DNA from: Sphingobacterium pedocola
Lineage (GTDB): Bacteria > Bacteroidota > Bacteroidia > Sphingobacteriales > Sphingobacteriaceae
Assembly (NCBI RefSeq): GCF_015209965.1
Contig: NZ_MU158689.1
Span: 1,853,745-1,917,744, forward strand
DNA: 64,000 nucleotides
Direction: 5' to 3'
Both the position numbers and the translations under genes were made by a program. Under the pieces are notes generated by a model. That model saw only the letters and a list, made by a program, of their open reading frames with translations, did no database searches and was not told where the DNA came from. Positions 38,734 to 48,200 of the stretch are shown here, in pieces (within the stretch, counting starts at the first letter, position 1; each line of letters opens with the position of its first letter).

Positions 38734-38817
38734 AAACTCGCCGAAGTCGTTTTTCAAAACGCTTCGAACACTTTTTAAACTATCCGAAGCGAGTTTAGAA
38801 TCTCTCCGAAGCGTTTT
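38734..38817 (+). terminator. overlapping hairpins and T-run after the DUF819 gene
   Basis: AAAACGCTTCG (38756-38766) pairs perfectly with CGAAGCGTTTT (38807-38817), followed by TTT, giving a plus-strand terminator with a 40-base loop. A rival stem, AAACTCGC (38734-38741) with GCGAGTTT (38789-38796), overlaps it, and a third CGAAGCG (38785-38791) could replace one arm. The 340-base gap holds only this and the terminator of the HU-like gene. Confidence 0.6.
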
Positions 38818-38850
38818 TTTATTTTACCACGGTCGTTTTAGGCTTTTTTT

Positions 38851-38889
38851 TGCCCAAAAAAAAGCCTGCACCCAATAAGGAGCAGGCTT
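38851..38889 (-). terminator. terminator of the HU-like gene
   Basis: On the minus strand AAGCCTGC (38889-38882), a 12-base loop and GCAGGCTT (38869-38862) form an 8-bp stem, followed at once by a run of T. It lies 25 bases past the stop codon. The A-run and T-run here also form a second stem with AGGCTTTTTTT (38840-38850). Confidence 0.88.
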
Positions 38890-38913
38890 CGACCTACAAT
38901 TCAAAATGTTGAA

Positions 38914-39297
38914 TTACTCGATTTTCTTAAAAGTTAAACTTGTCAGGATCGTTTTTATTTGCTTCCCTGGATTGAAAATCAGACGTGTACGAAAGATGTT
39001 GGATGCATTGACCTCTTCACTTGTATCGTTACCTGTACTATTCGAGCTCAGGCGAAAGGAGCCCAGATTACCCAAGCGGACAATATATCCCCGAGAAATG
39101 TTGCGCGGAATCTCCCGCACCAGACTCTGCAGCACAGCATATACATCGGCTTCATTGATGGACGAAGCATGCGAAATATCAGAAGCTAGATCTTCCAAGG
39201 CGATTCCTCCCGTATGTACTGGACGTGCGTAGAACTTTTTGGGAGCGGTAAGATCTCCCGGTTTACCGATTTCGACTACATTGTACTTAATTGCCAT
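38914..39297 (-). CDS. HU-like DNA-binding protein (HU-HIG type)
   Basis: The 127-residue protein is an atypical Bacteroidota HU/IHF relative. Its helical N-terminal half (ALEDLASDISHASSINEADVYAVLQSL) precedes the conserved strand-turn region GYIVRLGNLGSFRLS, which matches the G-x-V-x-L-x-x-x-G-x-[FL] signature of HU. It is followed by a shortened DNA-binding arm and a C-terminal KKIE tail. These proteins are abundant and their roles are mostly unknown; nucleoid packing or regulation is assumed. It is a single gene with its own terminator. A perfect 20-bp inverted repeat lies 88 bases upstream of its start. Confidence 0.85.
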   Translation of the reverse strand: MAIKYNVVEIGKPGDLTAPKKFYARPVHTGGIALEDLASDISHASSINEADVYAVLQSLVREIPRNISRGYIVRLGNLGSFRLSSNSTGNDTSEEVNASNIFRTRLIFNPGKQIKTILTSLTFKKIE

Positions 39298-39384
39298 AAT
39301 TACAAAAAATTAAATTTAAACACTAAACATTTACTTTACTCTCGTTGCAACGATACAAACATAGCACATGGGGCTGACGCCGAG

Positions 39385-39444
39385 GGGGTAAAATTCCGCC
39401 AAAATATAGATATCCCGAAAAACTTTTTGGCGGAATTTTACCCC
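39385..39444. repeat. perfect 20-bp inverted repeat between HU-like and thioesterase genes
   Basis: GGGGTAAAATTCCGCCAAAA (39385-39404) and its exact reverse complement (39425-39444) are separated by 20 bases. It lies between two divergent genes, in a 341-base gap where terminators are not expected, and has no adjoining T-run. No insertion-sequence gene or matching copy is seen elsewhere in the window. The rest of this gap holds nothing I can name. Confidence 0.85.
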
Positions 39445-39638
39445 TTTAAATATCCAAATCGTCTAAGGTAAGACAACAAATATGATGTGGAAGCTGTATA
39501 AGCAAAGAAATCGCCGAGCATTTATGAACTGTAGTATAGCGATCACCGAATCGAATCACCTGGTCTTGTTGCCAATTGCCAGGAAATATTGTTCATGAAA
39601 GTTTTATTGGTTAGATTTGAACAACAAGCGATTTAAGA

Positions 39639-40079
39639 ATGAAAAACAACACATATTATGAGGGTCAGGTGATCTGGGCTCAGATCGATGCAAATCGCCA
39701 TTTACGACATTCTGCTTATGCCGATTTTTGTGCGCAGGCCAGAAGCAATATGCTTAATAAAATGGGGTTATCTTTAAATGAATTTGCAAAACGCAAAATA
39801 GGTCCCATTTTATTTCGAGAAGAATTAATCTATTTGCGTGAAGTAACGTTAGACGAACGTATTTCGGTAAAAATTGAGATGACAAAGTTTAACAAAAAAA
39901 ATGCACGTTTCTCCTTCCGTCATGAAGTGTACAAGGAAGATGGCGTGAAAGCGGCAGTGGTGAATGTGGATGGTGCTTGGTTAGATCTGGAACAACGGAA
40001 ATTGGTGAACATACCTGAAGAATGGCATCATATGCTCGAAAAGCTACCGTTAGCGGAGGATTATGTTGAGGTAATTTAA
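39639..40079 (+). CDS. acyl-CoA thioesterase (4HBT hot-dog fold)
   Basis: This is a 146-residue single hot-dog domain. The N-terminal YYEGQVIWAQIDANRHLRHSAYADFCAQARSNML segment matches the DxxxHxxxxxY/F pattern of 4-hydroxybenzoyl-CoA thioesterase-like enzymes, with the catalytic Asp position and an Arg/His region. It is followed by the long helix and strand order of the fold (VKIEMTKFNKKNARFSFRHEVYK). Such enzymes hydrolyse acyl-CoA or acyl-ACP thioesters; the substrate is unknown. It stands alone, divergent from the HU-like gene. It ends just before the terminator of the PUL. Confidence 0.85.
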   Translation: MKNNTYYEGQVIWAQIDANRHLRHSAYADFCAQARSNMLNKMGLSLNEFAKRKIGPILFREELIYLREVTLDERISVKIEMTKFNKKNARFSFRHEVYKEDGVKAAVVNVDGAWLDLEQRKLVNIPEEWHHMLEKLPLAEDYVEVI

Positions 40080-40113
40080 AAAAATCCTGTCAAATCAAAA
40101 GATTGACAGGATT
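40078..40113 (-). terminator. terminator of the SusC-SusD-lipoprotein operon
   Basis: On the minus strand AATCCTGTCAA (40113-40103), a 9-base loop and TTGACAGGATT (40093-40083) form an 11-bp stem followed by a T-run (to about 40078). It lies 28 bases after the last PUL gene. The plus strand lacks a T-run after the stem, so it is one-directional. Confidence 0.88.
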
Positions 40114-40140
40114 AAAAAACTAACTAAACGAGGTTAAAGA

Positions 40141-42000
40141 TTATTCTATCTTTATATTAAACACAAATGTGGCCTGTACCGTTTTACCCGGCTCATACTC
40201 ATATACGAGCGCTTGTTTAAGTACATAAGATCCTGCAGATGCAGCTCCAGGAAACTGGCCAATATTAAATATTAAACCATTTTGATCAAATTCAGAGAAA
40301 AAGAAAGAATTAGTCCCCCAAGTGGTCACGTTACCTTTGTTATCCAGCCACTGACCATAACCATTCGCTGTTCTCGTGGCATTTAATGTTCCATTTTCTT
40401 CTACAGCATAAAATTTGATTTTACCACTCTCCAAGAGTGCATTCAATTCTGTTACCCTAACCGCGAAAAGTTCAGCAAATTTGGCCTGATCGATAACTAC
40501 CGGTGTTACTGCGTAGTTATCATTTCCTAAAGGAAGAGAAAGATTGCTGACAAAACTCACATTCTGTGGTTGACTGCCAGCATCAACATACCCTAGGATA
40601 CCCGTATTCGTGAAAGACAACTCATAAGGCCATTGTTCATCATTTGCTTCATCTTCATCCCACGCATGCGGGGTGTATACCGTAGGTGCTCCAGAAACAA
40701 CAAACCATAAATTCTTGCAATTAGCAGGCACAGTGAAAGAAGCATCCCCTTCCGCAGTTCTATTCATCGTTCCGTAAACCCGTGTGCCATTTTCCAATAA
40801 AGCAACATAACCATAACGCCAGCCTGCGCGACTAGCATCTACAGGATTAAAGCCTGTCGCATTGGGGAGGCCTTTGAAATGCGTCGTAAGGATCGTACCT
40901 GATGGAGCTAAATTCAAAGGAACTACATTATATCCCGTAGTTCCTGGACAACGATTATAAGAAACACGAAATGCTCCGCTTTCCTGCTTTCTAAAAGAGT
41001 TTGTCTGCTTACCGATATAATTCGCGCCATTGCTCCGTAAGGCGTCTATATCCCATGTTACAAATTTGGTTGCAGCCTCAAATATCTCATCGTTGAACTG
41101 ATTAACATCCACTCCGGTTACCCGCATATAAGCCTGCACAGGATCTTCGGGTGCCGTAGCAGCTCGCCAAACCCGACCAACAATATCGATACCATGTTTA
41201 GATGCCCAGTAATCGTGTATAAAGTAACTTGCGTAACGATACCATTCATGATGTATATGACGATGGTAATTTTCTGTGTAAACGGTAAAATTATAGGAAC
41301 TAAAAGCTTCCATAGGATAAGTCTGATGCGCTTGCCATTGCGCTGTCTGTTCCCAGAATGCATTACCACCGTTTCCACCAAAGCCATAGCGTAGGCCATG
41401 ATTAGCACCTAGGTCACAACGGACTTGATATTGAAAACTATGGCCTATTTCATGCGCGATAGTCGATCCCACGGGCTTGCATGTTGCAGGGTTGATCCAC
41501 AAGGCTCCTATAACATCATCGTAACCACCACCGAAAGCCATCCATTCTGTCGTGTAATGTAAGAAAATCATCATCTTATATTTATCCAGGTTAGATTTAC
41601 CGACACCACGCTCGGCAAATTTCAATGTCTTGATATTGACATCATAAAACTGTTCGGCTTTTGCTAATAAGTCATCGATATCAACCCGGTACGTCTCCTG
41701 TACAGACGCAGAATTGGGATCATTGCGACCGTATCCAGCACCCCAGAATACGATAAAATGTGCCGATTCTTTACTCCTGTCATAAGACCATGTACTCGCA
41801 TTGTTATAAAAATTCATATCTTCAAATTCTTTGGGGATATAAATTTCTAACGAGTCGTCTTCAAAACTGACTTCCTCACCCGGCAACGGAGCGATCTGTT
41901 GGGCGGCAAGTTCATCCAGCAATTTCTTGTTGCATCCTGTATTCAGAAGAATAACCGGAAAAAACAGCAACATGATTCCTTTTAATAGTAATGTTTTCAT
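40141..42000 (-). CDS. putative surface zinc-metallopeptidase lipoprotein (HExxH), PUL-linked
   Basis: I chose the ATG at 42000 (619 residues); the longer frame to 42021 would start at TTG. The N-terminus is a lipoprotein signal ending in LLNTGC. A gluzincin-like zinc motif follows: His183, Glu184 and His187 in IAHEIGHSFQYQ, with a candidate third ligand Glu217 29 residues on (FWEQTAQ). The C-terminal portion has beta-sandwich segments (for example NTGILGYVDAGSQPQNVSF). It resembles uncharacterised Bacteroidota secreted families (DUF6055/DUF4859-like; naming not certain). It is paralogous to the 48882-50267 protein: both share HFIVFWG/NIAIFWA, GGGYDD/GGGAAD, WRYGYVALLENG/WRYGFVAMKKNG and WDEDEANDEQW/LDGDDANDEQW. 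It is last in the SusC-SusD operon; the protease role is inferred. Confidence 0.72.
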   Translation of the reverse strand: MKTLLLKGIMLLFFPVILLNTGCNKKLLDELAAQQIAPLPGEEVSFEDDSLEIYIPKEFEDMNFYNNASTWSYDRSKESAHFIVFWGAGYGRNDPNSASVQETYRVDIDDLLAKAEQFYDVNIKTLKFAERGVGKSNLDKYKMMIFLHYTTEWMAFGGGYDDVIGALWINPATCKPVGSTIAHEIGHSFQYQVRCDLGANHGLRYGFGGNGGNAFWEQTAQWQAHQTYPMEAFSSYNFTVYTENYHRHIHHEWYRYASYFIHDYWASKHGIDIVGRVWRAATAPEDPVQAYMRVTGVDVNQFNDEIFEAATKFVTWDIDALRSNGANYIGKQTNSFRKQESGAFRVSYNRCPGTTGYNVVPLNLAPSGTILTTHFKGLPNATGFNPVDASRAGWRYGYVALLENGTRVYGTMNRTAEGDASFTVPANCKNLWFVVSGAPTVYTPHAWDEDEANDEQWPYELSFTNTGILGYVDAGSQPQNVSFVSNLSLPLGNDNYAVTPVVIDQAKFAELFAVRVTELNALLESGKIKFYAVEENGTLNATRTANGYGQWLDNKGNVTTWGTNSFFFSEFDQNGLIFNIGQFPGAASAGSYVLKQALVYEYEPGKTVQATFVFNIKIE

Positions 42001-42040
42001 CGCTTTATCTTTTATAAACAAAATTTGCAGAACAGTATCA

Positions 42041-43024
42041 TCATTTCTTTTTGGTGAATGTTTTCATATGGGTGGTAATCGTAAATGTTCCAGAAGTGTA
42101 GAACCGAAAAGATATCAACCCAAATAAATCACTGATTGTCTCATTGAGCCTACCTGCCGGAACCTTAAAATCATTACGCATATTGGAATCTTCCCAACGT
42201 GAACCTCCCACATTTAACACAGAGAAGTAGGGAAAAGAAATGCCATAATCTGGCATTTGATGAACAATAGCCTCATTCGTGAGCGTCAATGGATAGTAAG
42301 GATTCCAATCTGTAAAATATGGATGCGTATTGCTTCTTCGAACAATATCTCCAGCAGCTGGGTCTAGCACCTCCCCATTCTTATCAACAAATTTGTAGAT
42401 ACACCAGGATCCTTCTGTACCAGATTCGTGTTCCACCTCCACATACACTTGTGAATCTTCTGTTAAATAAATCGACCCGTCCGCATTATTCAATCGCTTA
42501 TAAGCAATATTATGTGTCGTCTCTAACGGAATCAACTCAATCTCGCAGGCATCAGTTACCTGTGTGGTTCCTTTGCTGTTGGTCGCCTCGACATCGATAT
42601 TAAATTTTCCAGTTGGCAAATAGGCGGTCGCCGCAGAAAATTCCAGTCTTCCACCGATTGTATTCACTCGAAATGGCGTAACCAGACTATCTCGAATTTT
42701 TTGGCCCAACTTATCCAATGTATTATCCTCGCTGGTAATCTGGTCCAAAAAAGTGTAAATCATGCGAGGCTCCGTAAAGCTTTCGGTGATGTCGTTCCCT
42801 GCCTCATCTTTGACTTTTAATAGTTTTACGGAAAGCGGATTTGTAGAACCGTTCCCGACAATGGGAGATGTATAAGTTGTCTGGCCCTGTTCGACACGTA
42901 GAGGATTGACCAGGTAAAATATATGGTCACTCAAGTAACCGATTTCGGGCTTACGGCATGCATACACAAATAGCAAACCGAGGAGTAGAAGGCCTAATGA
43001 AGGTTTTAAAAATTTTCTTTTCAT
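42041..43024 (-). CDS. PUL-linked surface lipoprotein, unknown (DUF5007-like?)
   Basis: The 327-residue protein starts with a lipoprotein signal (LLLLGLLFVYAC, lipobox Cys at about residue 23). Beta-rich Ig-like modules follow, including a segment GKFNIDVEATNSKGTTQV and the PYFSVLNVGG region. No catalytic motif is visible. It resembles the DUF5007/DUF5008-type lipoproteins found near SusCD genes, but I am not sure of the family. It lies 40 bases before the metallopeptidase gene and 11 bases after the FAS1 lipoprotein gene on the same transcript. It likely binds the target glycan at the cell surface, as SusE/SusF do. Confidence 0.7.
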   Translation of the reverse strand: MKRKFLKPSLGLLLLGLLFVYACRKPEIGYLSDHIFYLVNPLRVEQGQTTYTSPIVGNGSTNPLSVKLLKVKDEAGNDITESFTEPRMIYTFLDQITSEDNTLDKLGQKIRDSLVTPFRVNTIGGRLEFSAATAYLPTGKFNIDVEATNSKGTTQVTDACEIELIPLETTHNIAYKRLNNADGSIYLTEDSQVYVEVEHESGTEGSWCIYKFVDKNGEVLDPAAGDIVRRSNTHPYFTDWNPYYPLTLTNEAIVHQMPDYGISFPYFSVLNVGGSRWEDSNMRNDFKVPAGRLNETISDLFGLISFRFYTSGTFTITTHMKTFTKKK

Positions 43025-43035
43025 GATTTCACAGG

Positions 43036-43686
43036 TTAGTTAGTAAAGCTTGCAAAGACATGTGTATTCTGCAATACATGTAAAATAGTACCATTCCCAT
43101 TTTGGGTAGTTATCCCTGTTGTCTGGCATTGTACACGCGTGGGCGTCGTCAGCCCCAAATCCCTGATGTAGTACAAAAAGTATACGGGAGTCGTTGACCA
43201 CCGGTAGTATTGAGGGTCTGTCTGTAATACTTTTTGTATTTTTATGTTCGTTGAACCCAGCGATGTATAGGTCGTCTCAGACGTATTAACGTCGTTTAAA
43301 GCCAGCTTATTCGTAAATAAATACTGCTTTACAGAATCGGCGGGTAACTCATCAAACAGCTTTTCAAGCGTATACACCGCATCTTCGTCGTCTTCACGTA
43401 GTCGCCGCTGTTGTTCATCCATGTACAAATTTATAGAGCGATCAGTAGGTACAAAAAACGTCCCCGCATTATTTACCGCTTCCTTTAAATTATAATGATC
43501 AATAATGGTCAATAGTGTATCAAAATAATGATACTTATGTGCCGCCAAGTAATCGTAGGCATTGTATGGTGTCGAAGCGTTGTGCAGCCCCCCATCAGTC
43601 AAGTAAGCATCTTTCTTGCAAGAGATATGCAATAAGAAGAATAACGCCAGTATCGCGAATGTGGTATTTCGAATATTTTTTTTCAT
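43036..43686 (-). CDS. FAS1 (fasciclin)-domain lipoprotein in the PUL
   Basis: The 216-residue protein has a signal peptide with lipobox (LFFLLHISC, Cys at about residue 23). A single fasciclin-type FAS1 domain follows: the hallmark AGTFFVPTDRSINLYM matches the FAS1 H1 box, and NGNGTILHVLQNTHVF matches the H2 box near the C-terminus. FAS1 domains mediate adhesion or ligand binding and occur in plant arabinogalactan proteins too. In Bacteroidota such lipoproteins often follow SusD. It sits between SusD (46 bases upstream) and another lipoprotein (11 bases), so it is co-transcribed and probably on the surface, as an accessory of the SusCD complex. Confidence 0.8.
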   Translation of the reverse strand: MKKNIRNTTFAILALFFLLHISCKKDAYLTDGGLHNASTPYNAYDYLAAHKYHYFDTLLTIIDHYNLKEAVNNAGTFFVPTDRSINLYMDEQQRRLREDDEDAVYTLEKLFDELPADSVKQYLFTNKLALNDVNTSETTYTSLGSTNIKIQKVLQTDPQYYRWSTTPVYFLYYIRDLGLTTPTRVQCQTTGITTQNGNGTILHVLQNTHVFASFTN

Positions 43687-43732
43687 CTGTATATCATTTT
43701 GACTTTTAATGTCATCACTATTTTTCAGTTAA

Positions 43733-45229
43733 CTATCGCATTTCAGATGCCCAATAAGGTGTTTGTGAAAAGAGCGGATTGTTTATAATCAACACCGGAT
43801 CAATTGGCCAATAATATTTGCCACGCTGAAATTCACTTGCTGTAATTTTGGTTGATCCGCCTGATCCAAATCTATACACGCCTTTTACCTTTGCCAAACG
43901 CACCAAATCATAGAACCGATGTCCTTCGAGAAATAGTTCGCGTCCGCGCTCATTGATGGCTTCTTCAAACAATGCTGCGTCTGCCACCTGAGTCGATCCC
44001 AATCCGGCAAGTCCACGAACGCGATTAATCAAATCCCTGGATGCACCGAATTTATCCTGAGCGGCGTATGCTTCCGAAAGCAGCAAAGCAATATCCGACA
44101 AGCGAAAAACAATAATATTACTCATAAAAAGAGGCAGTACCACCGTTCCGCTCGTGGTATAGCTGATATTTTTATATTTCAGGGAGATCGGATCAGCCGT
44201 ATCAAAAAAATCAAATCCATGCACCACACGTAGATCAGCCGGATCATTAAAAAGTGTCTGCCTCAATGTCAACGTATCCAGTGGCCACGCAGCATTTCCG
44301 GTATTCGTCGTTAAATAGGGTGCCTTCAAGGTATAGGAGCCGATCATATCCCTCGCGGTCTCGGTTTGGCTATTTTGCGCTATCTCGAAAATACCCTCCG
44401 TGGAATTGCCCTTAAAAATATCCGTGTAATTGTTCCGAGGCGTATAACTATAATAGTCATTATTTATTAACTCCTTGGCTGCCAACTCGCAGTTTTCATA
44501 ATCGCCATCCCAAGCATATATGTGGGCTAACAGCGCCAATACAGCTCCCTTATTCGCTCTGACTCCTTTATCTACAGCGGAAACATTGTCCCAGGACAGG
44601 TAGCTTTTGGCGAGTAGTGCATCATCCAAGGCTTTTTTGAGCACCTCTTCTGCCGTAGCTCGCCTATAATTGGTCATGTCTACAGTGGCGCTTACCTGAT
44701 CATTAACAATGGGCACACCTCCCCAAACGCGTGCCATGTAGAAGTAAGAAAAAGCTCTTACAAAATAGGCCTCGCCAATAAAGTGTCGAATAGATGTTTC
44801 GTATTCGGTGTCAAAACTTTCTTTCGGAATTCTAGGCAGATTCATCAAGCAGGAATTTGCCTGTACAATAGCACTGTAAAAGTGGTCAAATCGGCGATTG
44901 CGCATCATGGAGCGCCACGTACTCGCCGTCGGAACCGCCAAAGCCCAGTCTAACTCTTGGATCTGATTAAAATCTTCTCCGCCGAGATCGCGCTCAGGGG
45001 TGAAATAATCTGTCGGAAGATCACCGTGCGCATAATGAAAGAGGCCATTATTCAACGCTTTGCGAAGCAAGGCATACATACTCGCTACTGCTGCATTGCC
45101 GTCCTTTTCGGTTTTCCAAAAATTTTCGCTGGCTTTAGAGCTAATAGGATCCTCGTCTAAAAACTTGTTACAGCCTGTTAATCCAAACACAGTGGATAAC
45201 AATAGAAGGGCTATATATATTTTTTTCAT
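43733..45229 (-). CDS. SusD/RagB-family glycan-binding lipoprotein (pair 2)
   Basis: SusD proteins form the lid over the SusC pore and bind the substrate at the cell surface. The 498-residue product has a lipoprotein signal (LLLLSTVFGLTGC, then NKFLDEDP, typical of SusD after the Cys). It has the TPR-like helical core (EAYFVRAFSYFYMARVWGGVPIVNDQ) and the C-terminal SusD segment NERGRELFLEGHRFYDLVRL. It follows the SusC gene at 45279 by 49 bases and precedes the FAS1 lipoprotein by 46. Confidence 0.95.
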   Translation of the reverse strand: MKKIYIALLLLSTVFGLTGCNKFLDEDPISSKASENFWKTEKDGNAAVASMYALLRKALNNGLFHYAHGDLPTDYFTPERDLGGEDFNQIQELDWALAVPTASTWRSMMRNRRFDHFYSAIVQANSCLMNLPRIPKESFDTEYETSIRHFIGEAYFVRAFSYFYMARVWGGVPIVNDQVSATVDMTNYRRATAEEVLKKALDDALLAKSYLSWDNVSAVDKGVRANKGAVLALLAHIYAWDGDYENCELAAKELINNDYYSYTPRNNYTDIFKGNSTEGIFEIAQNSQTETARDMIGSYTLKAPYLTTNTGNAAWPLDTLTLRQTLFNDPADLRVVHGFDFFDTADPISLKYKNISYTTSGTVVLPLFMSNIIVFRLSDIALLLSEAYAAQDKFGASRDLINRVRGLAGLGSTQVADAALFEEAINERGRELFLEGHRFYDLVRLAKVKGVYRFGSGGSTKITASEFQRGKYYWPIDPVLIINNPLFSQTPYWASEMR

Positions 45230-45278
45230 AGAATTTCAATTTTATTACTGTTTTACTACTCAGTTACCTTACTTACCA

Positions 45279-48200
45279 TTAAAAAGTGAGATTCACGCCC
45301 ATCGTAAACTTACGAACCAAAGGATAGCGATTTCCATTACTGTATCCATTCGGCTCAACAGCCTCCGGATCAGGTAATGTGGATTGATTTGACAGATACA
45401 CATTATCGATCATTCCGAATAGCCGCGCACCATTCAGTTTCCAGCGTTTAACCAAATCTGCTGGTAAGGCATAGCCCAACATAATATTTTTAACACGAAA
45501 GAAACTACCATCTTCTACGAAATGTGACTGCGCAATATGCCATCTATCAATAGTGGTATTGGTAATATTTCCAAATTCTGCATCCGTATCGCCGACACCG
45601 GTCCAATAATTAAGATCTTCGAGGGTAGAAGGTCCTGCGATAACTCCCCAATTGCTATAGATATTAGCGGCCGTACCATTTAACTTATCCGAAGTGTACC
45701 CATTCCAAACCTTCCGCCCCGTAATGAAGCTACATAAAACGGACATCGAAAAACCTTTATACGTAAAAGTATTGACCCAGCCGCCTGTCACTCTCGCGTT
45801 GGGACTTCCGTATTCCACCTTATCGTTATCGTCAATGTTGTAATCGCTGTTTTGATCTTTGAGAATAGGATCTCCTGCACGCATAGGTGCGCCCAGCATG
45901 GTCATTTTAAGGCCTGTTAATGGATCAGTAGGAACAGCGGCATCTGTAGCATAAACGCCATCCACTTCCCAAACTTTGTATGCAAATAAGGGTTGGCCAA
46001 CCGTCAATGTCTGCTGCATCCAAGGCGGTCCGACAATTAAATCTTGCCCTCCATTGGGCAACTTGGTTACATAATTATCGTTGATAGCTAATGTAAATGT
46101 ACTGTTCCAATTAAAATCTTTCTCTCTCGGAAACACATCCGCATTTAATGTAAATTCTACTCCGGTATTTCTCAAATCAAGCACGTTGCCGCTATAATTG
46201 GCATATCCAGAGGTTGTTGGCGGCAAGAGACTTGTATAGTACACATTTTCAGCATTGCGTACATACCAATCTGTCGTTAGATTGAGTCGACTCTCCCAAA
46301 AGCTCAGATCTAAACCAATATTTAGTTGCGGATACCTCTCCCAGGTCAAGTTTCGATCACCCGCGTACGATGCATAATCGGGGTAAAGCACTGTCGTACC
46401 ATTGTAGGTCGTGGCAGTAGCCGAATTTCCGGCTCCAAAAGACGAATTGTAGTATGTCGCATTACTGGAGAGCAGGTTGTATTGCGCATAATAGCTTGCG
46501 GGGTCATTTCCGGTCACACCGTAACTCGCACGCCATTTGAATTGATTGATGGTTTCCTTCAATGGTGAAAAGAAATTTTCGTCCGCCATATTATAGGCTA
46601 CGGAAAAGGAGTAAAAATCGGTCCATCGCTTAGAGACGTTGTAACGTGAAGACGCATCTCGACGATAGCTGGACGAAAAGATATACTTTCCTTTGTAATC
46701 ATAATTAAAACGGCCGAAAGCGGCCACACGTTCCCGTTGATCGACATACGTTGACGCAAATAGGTTACCTCCAGGCGATAAATTGTAAATCGTGCTCCCT
46801 GTCACGTCTCTGCCAGAAGCCTCGGTCCGTTTGTTAGTTTGTTGTTGCGCCTGTTGGCCAGCAATCAAGTTGAAAGTGTGATTATTCACTTCCTTGGTCC
46901 AAGTTAGGTAGTTTTCTATTTCCCATACTTTGGTCAAATAACTCCAGTTGTAGGCGTTGTCTGCACCAGTACCATTGATAAACCGGCTATGTAGCCAATC
47001 TCTCCTATTGTTATTGTACGTATACGAAAATGAACTGGTAAACTTCAAATCTTTCAGAATGTCGATGTGCAGTTGTGTATTGGACATAATGGTAGCGGTG
47101 ACATCTTCATCCATCGTATCGTACTCTCCACGGTAGGCGATTTTCTGTTCGTCGGTCAATTTCCAAAAAGAAGATGGAAAACTCCATGTGTCAAATGGAA
47201 AGTTAGATCCGTCTCCGAAACCATGTTTGACGTTAACAAAGGTAGGATTCAATACCGTCTGCAATCGAACACGTTCAAAAGGCCGTAAGGTTAAGTTCAA
47301 TTTAGGCGCAAATCGTTGTAGACCGTAGCCTATCATCGAGCCATCTTCTTTATAATAGCCGAAAGATAACCGGTACTGCGTGGTTCCGGATGACCCCTCC
47401 ATACTCGCATCGACATTCGTCGTCGGTGCTGTCTTAATAAAGACACCTTGCCAATCGGTATTGTTGTTGAAAGCAGCATTTAAACTATCTGTCAAAAACA
47501 TAGAAAGATTAGCCAGCTGATCCCAAGCGCCCATTTTGTGCAGCAGATCCATTTTCAACTGCCGTTCACTTGCTCCTATTACGACTTTACGCAATGTAGG
47601 CTCTGTGGCAATGCCTTGATAAAAATTTAGATTAAATCTCGGAGGTGCGCCCGCTTTGGCCGACTTCGTCTTTACCATAATAACGCCGTTTGCACCACGA
47701 GATCCGTAGATTGCAGAAGCTGCCGCATCTTTTAAGACATCGATCGATTCGATATCATTAGGATTAATGGAAACAAGTGGATTATTTCCATACGCATTTG
47801 GCATATCGTTAACATCGTAAATCATGCCATCTATAACATATAAGGGATAACTTACACCTCCAAGAGAGACGCTGTTACTCCCACGGATATTGACGACACC
47901 ATTACTCCCAGGCTCACCTGAAGAGCTTAATGCGGTCAAACCTGCAACGCGACCTTGCAACATCTGATCAAAGGTTGGATAGGGTATATTTTCGATCTCC
48001 TTACCTTTAATTGTCGTCACGGCTGCCGTTACCTTCTTTCGATTCACTTCTTGATAACCGACGACGACAACTTCGTCTACGTTAGAAGCGTTTTCCTCCA
48101 GGACAACGCTAACCTCATCGCCGCTCGAAATTGCGACCTCTTTAGTTATATATCCTACGTAAGTAAAAACAAGACTTTTCCCAAGCCCCGAGATACTAAT

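Noticed and set aside
40083..40113. Terminator for the plus-strand thioesterase
   Set aside because: On the plus strand no T-run follows the stem; the T-run is on the minus strand, so it belongs to the PUL operon.
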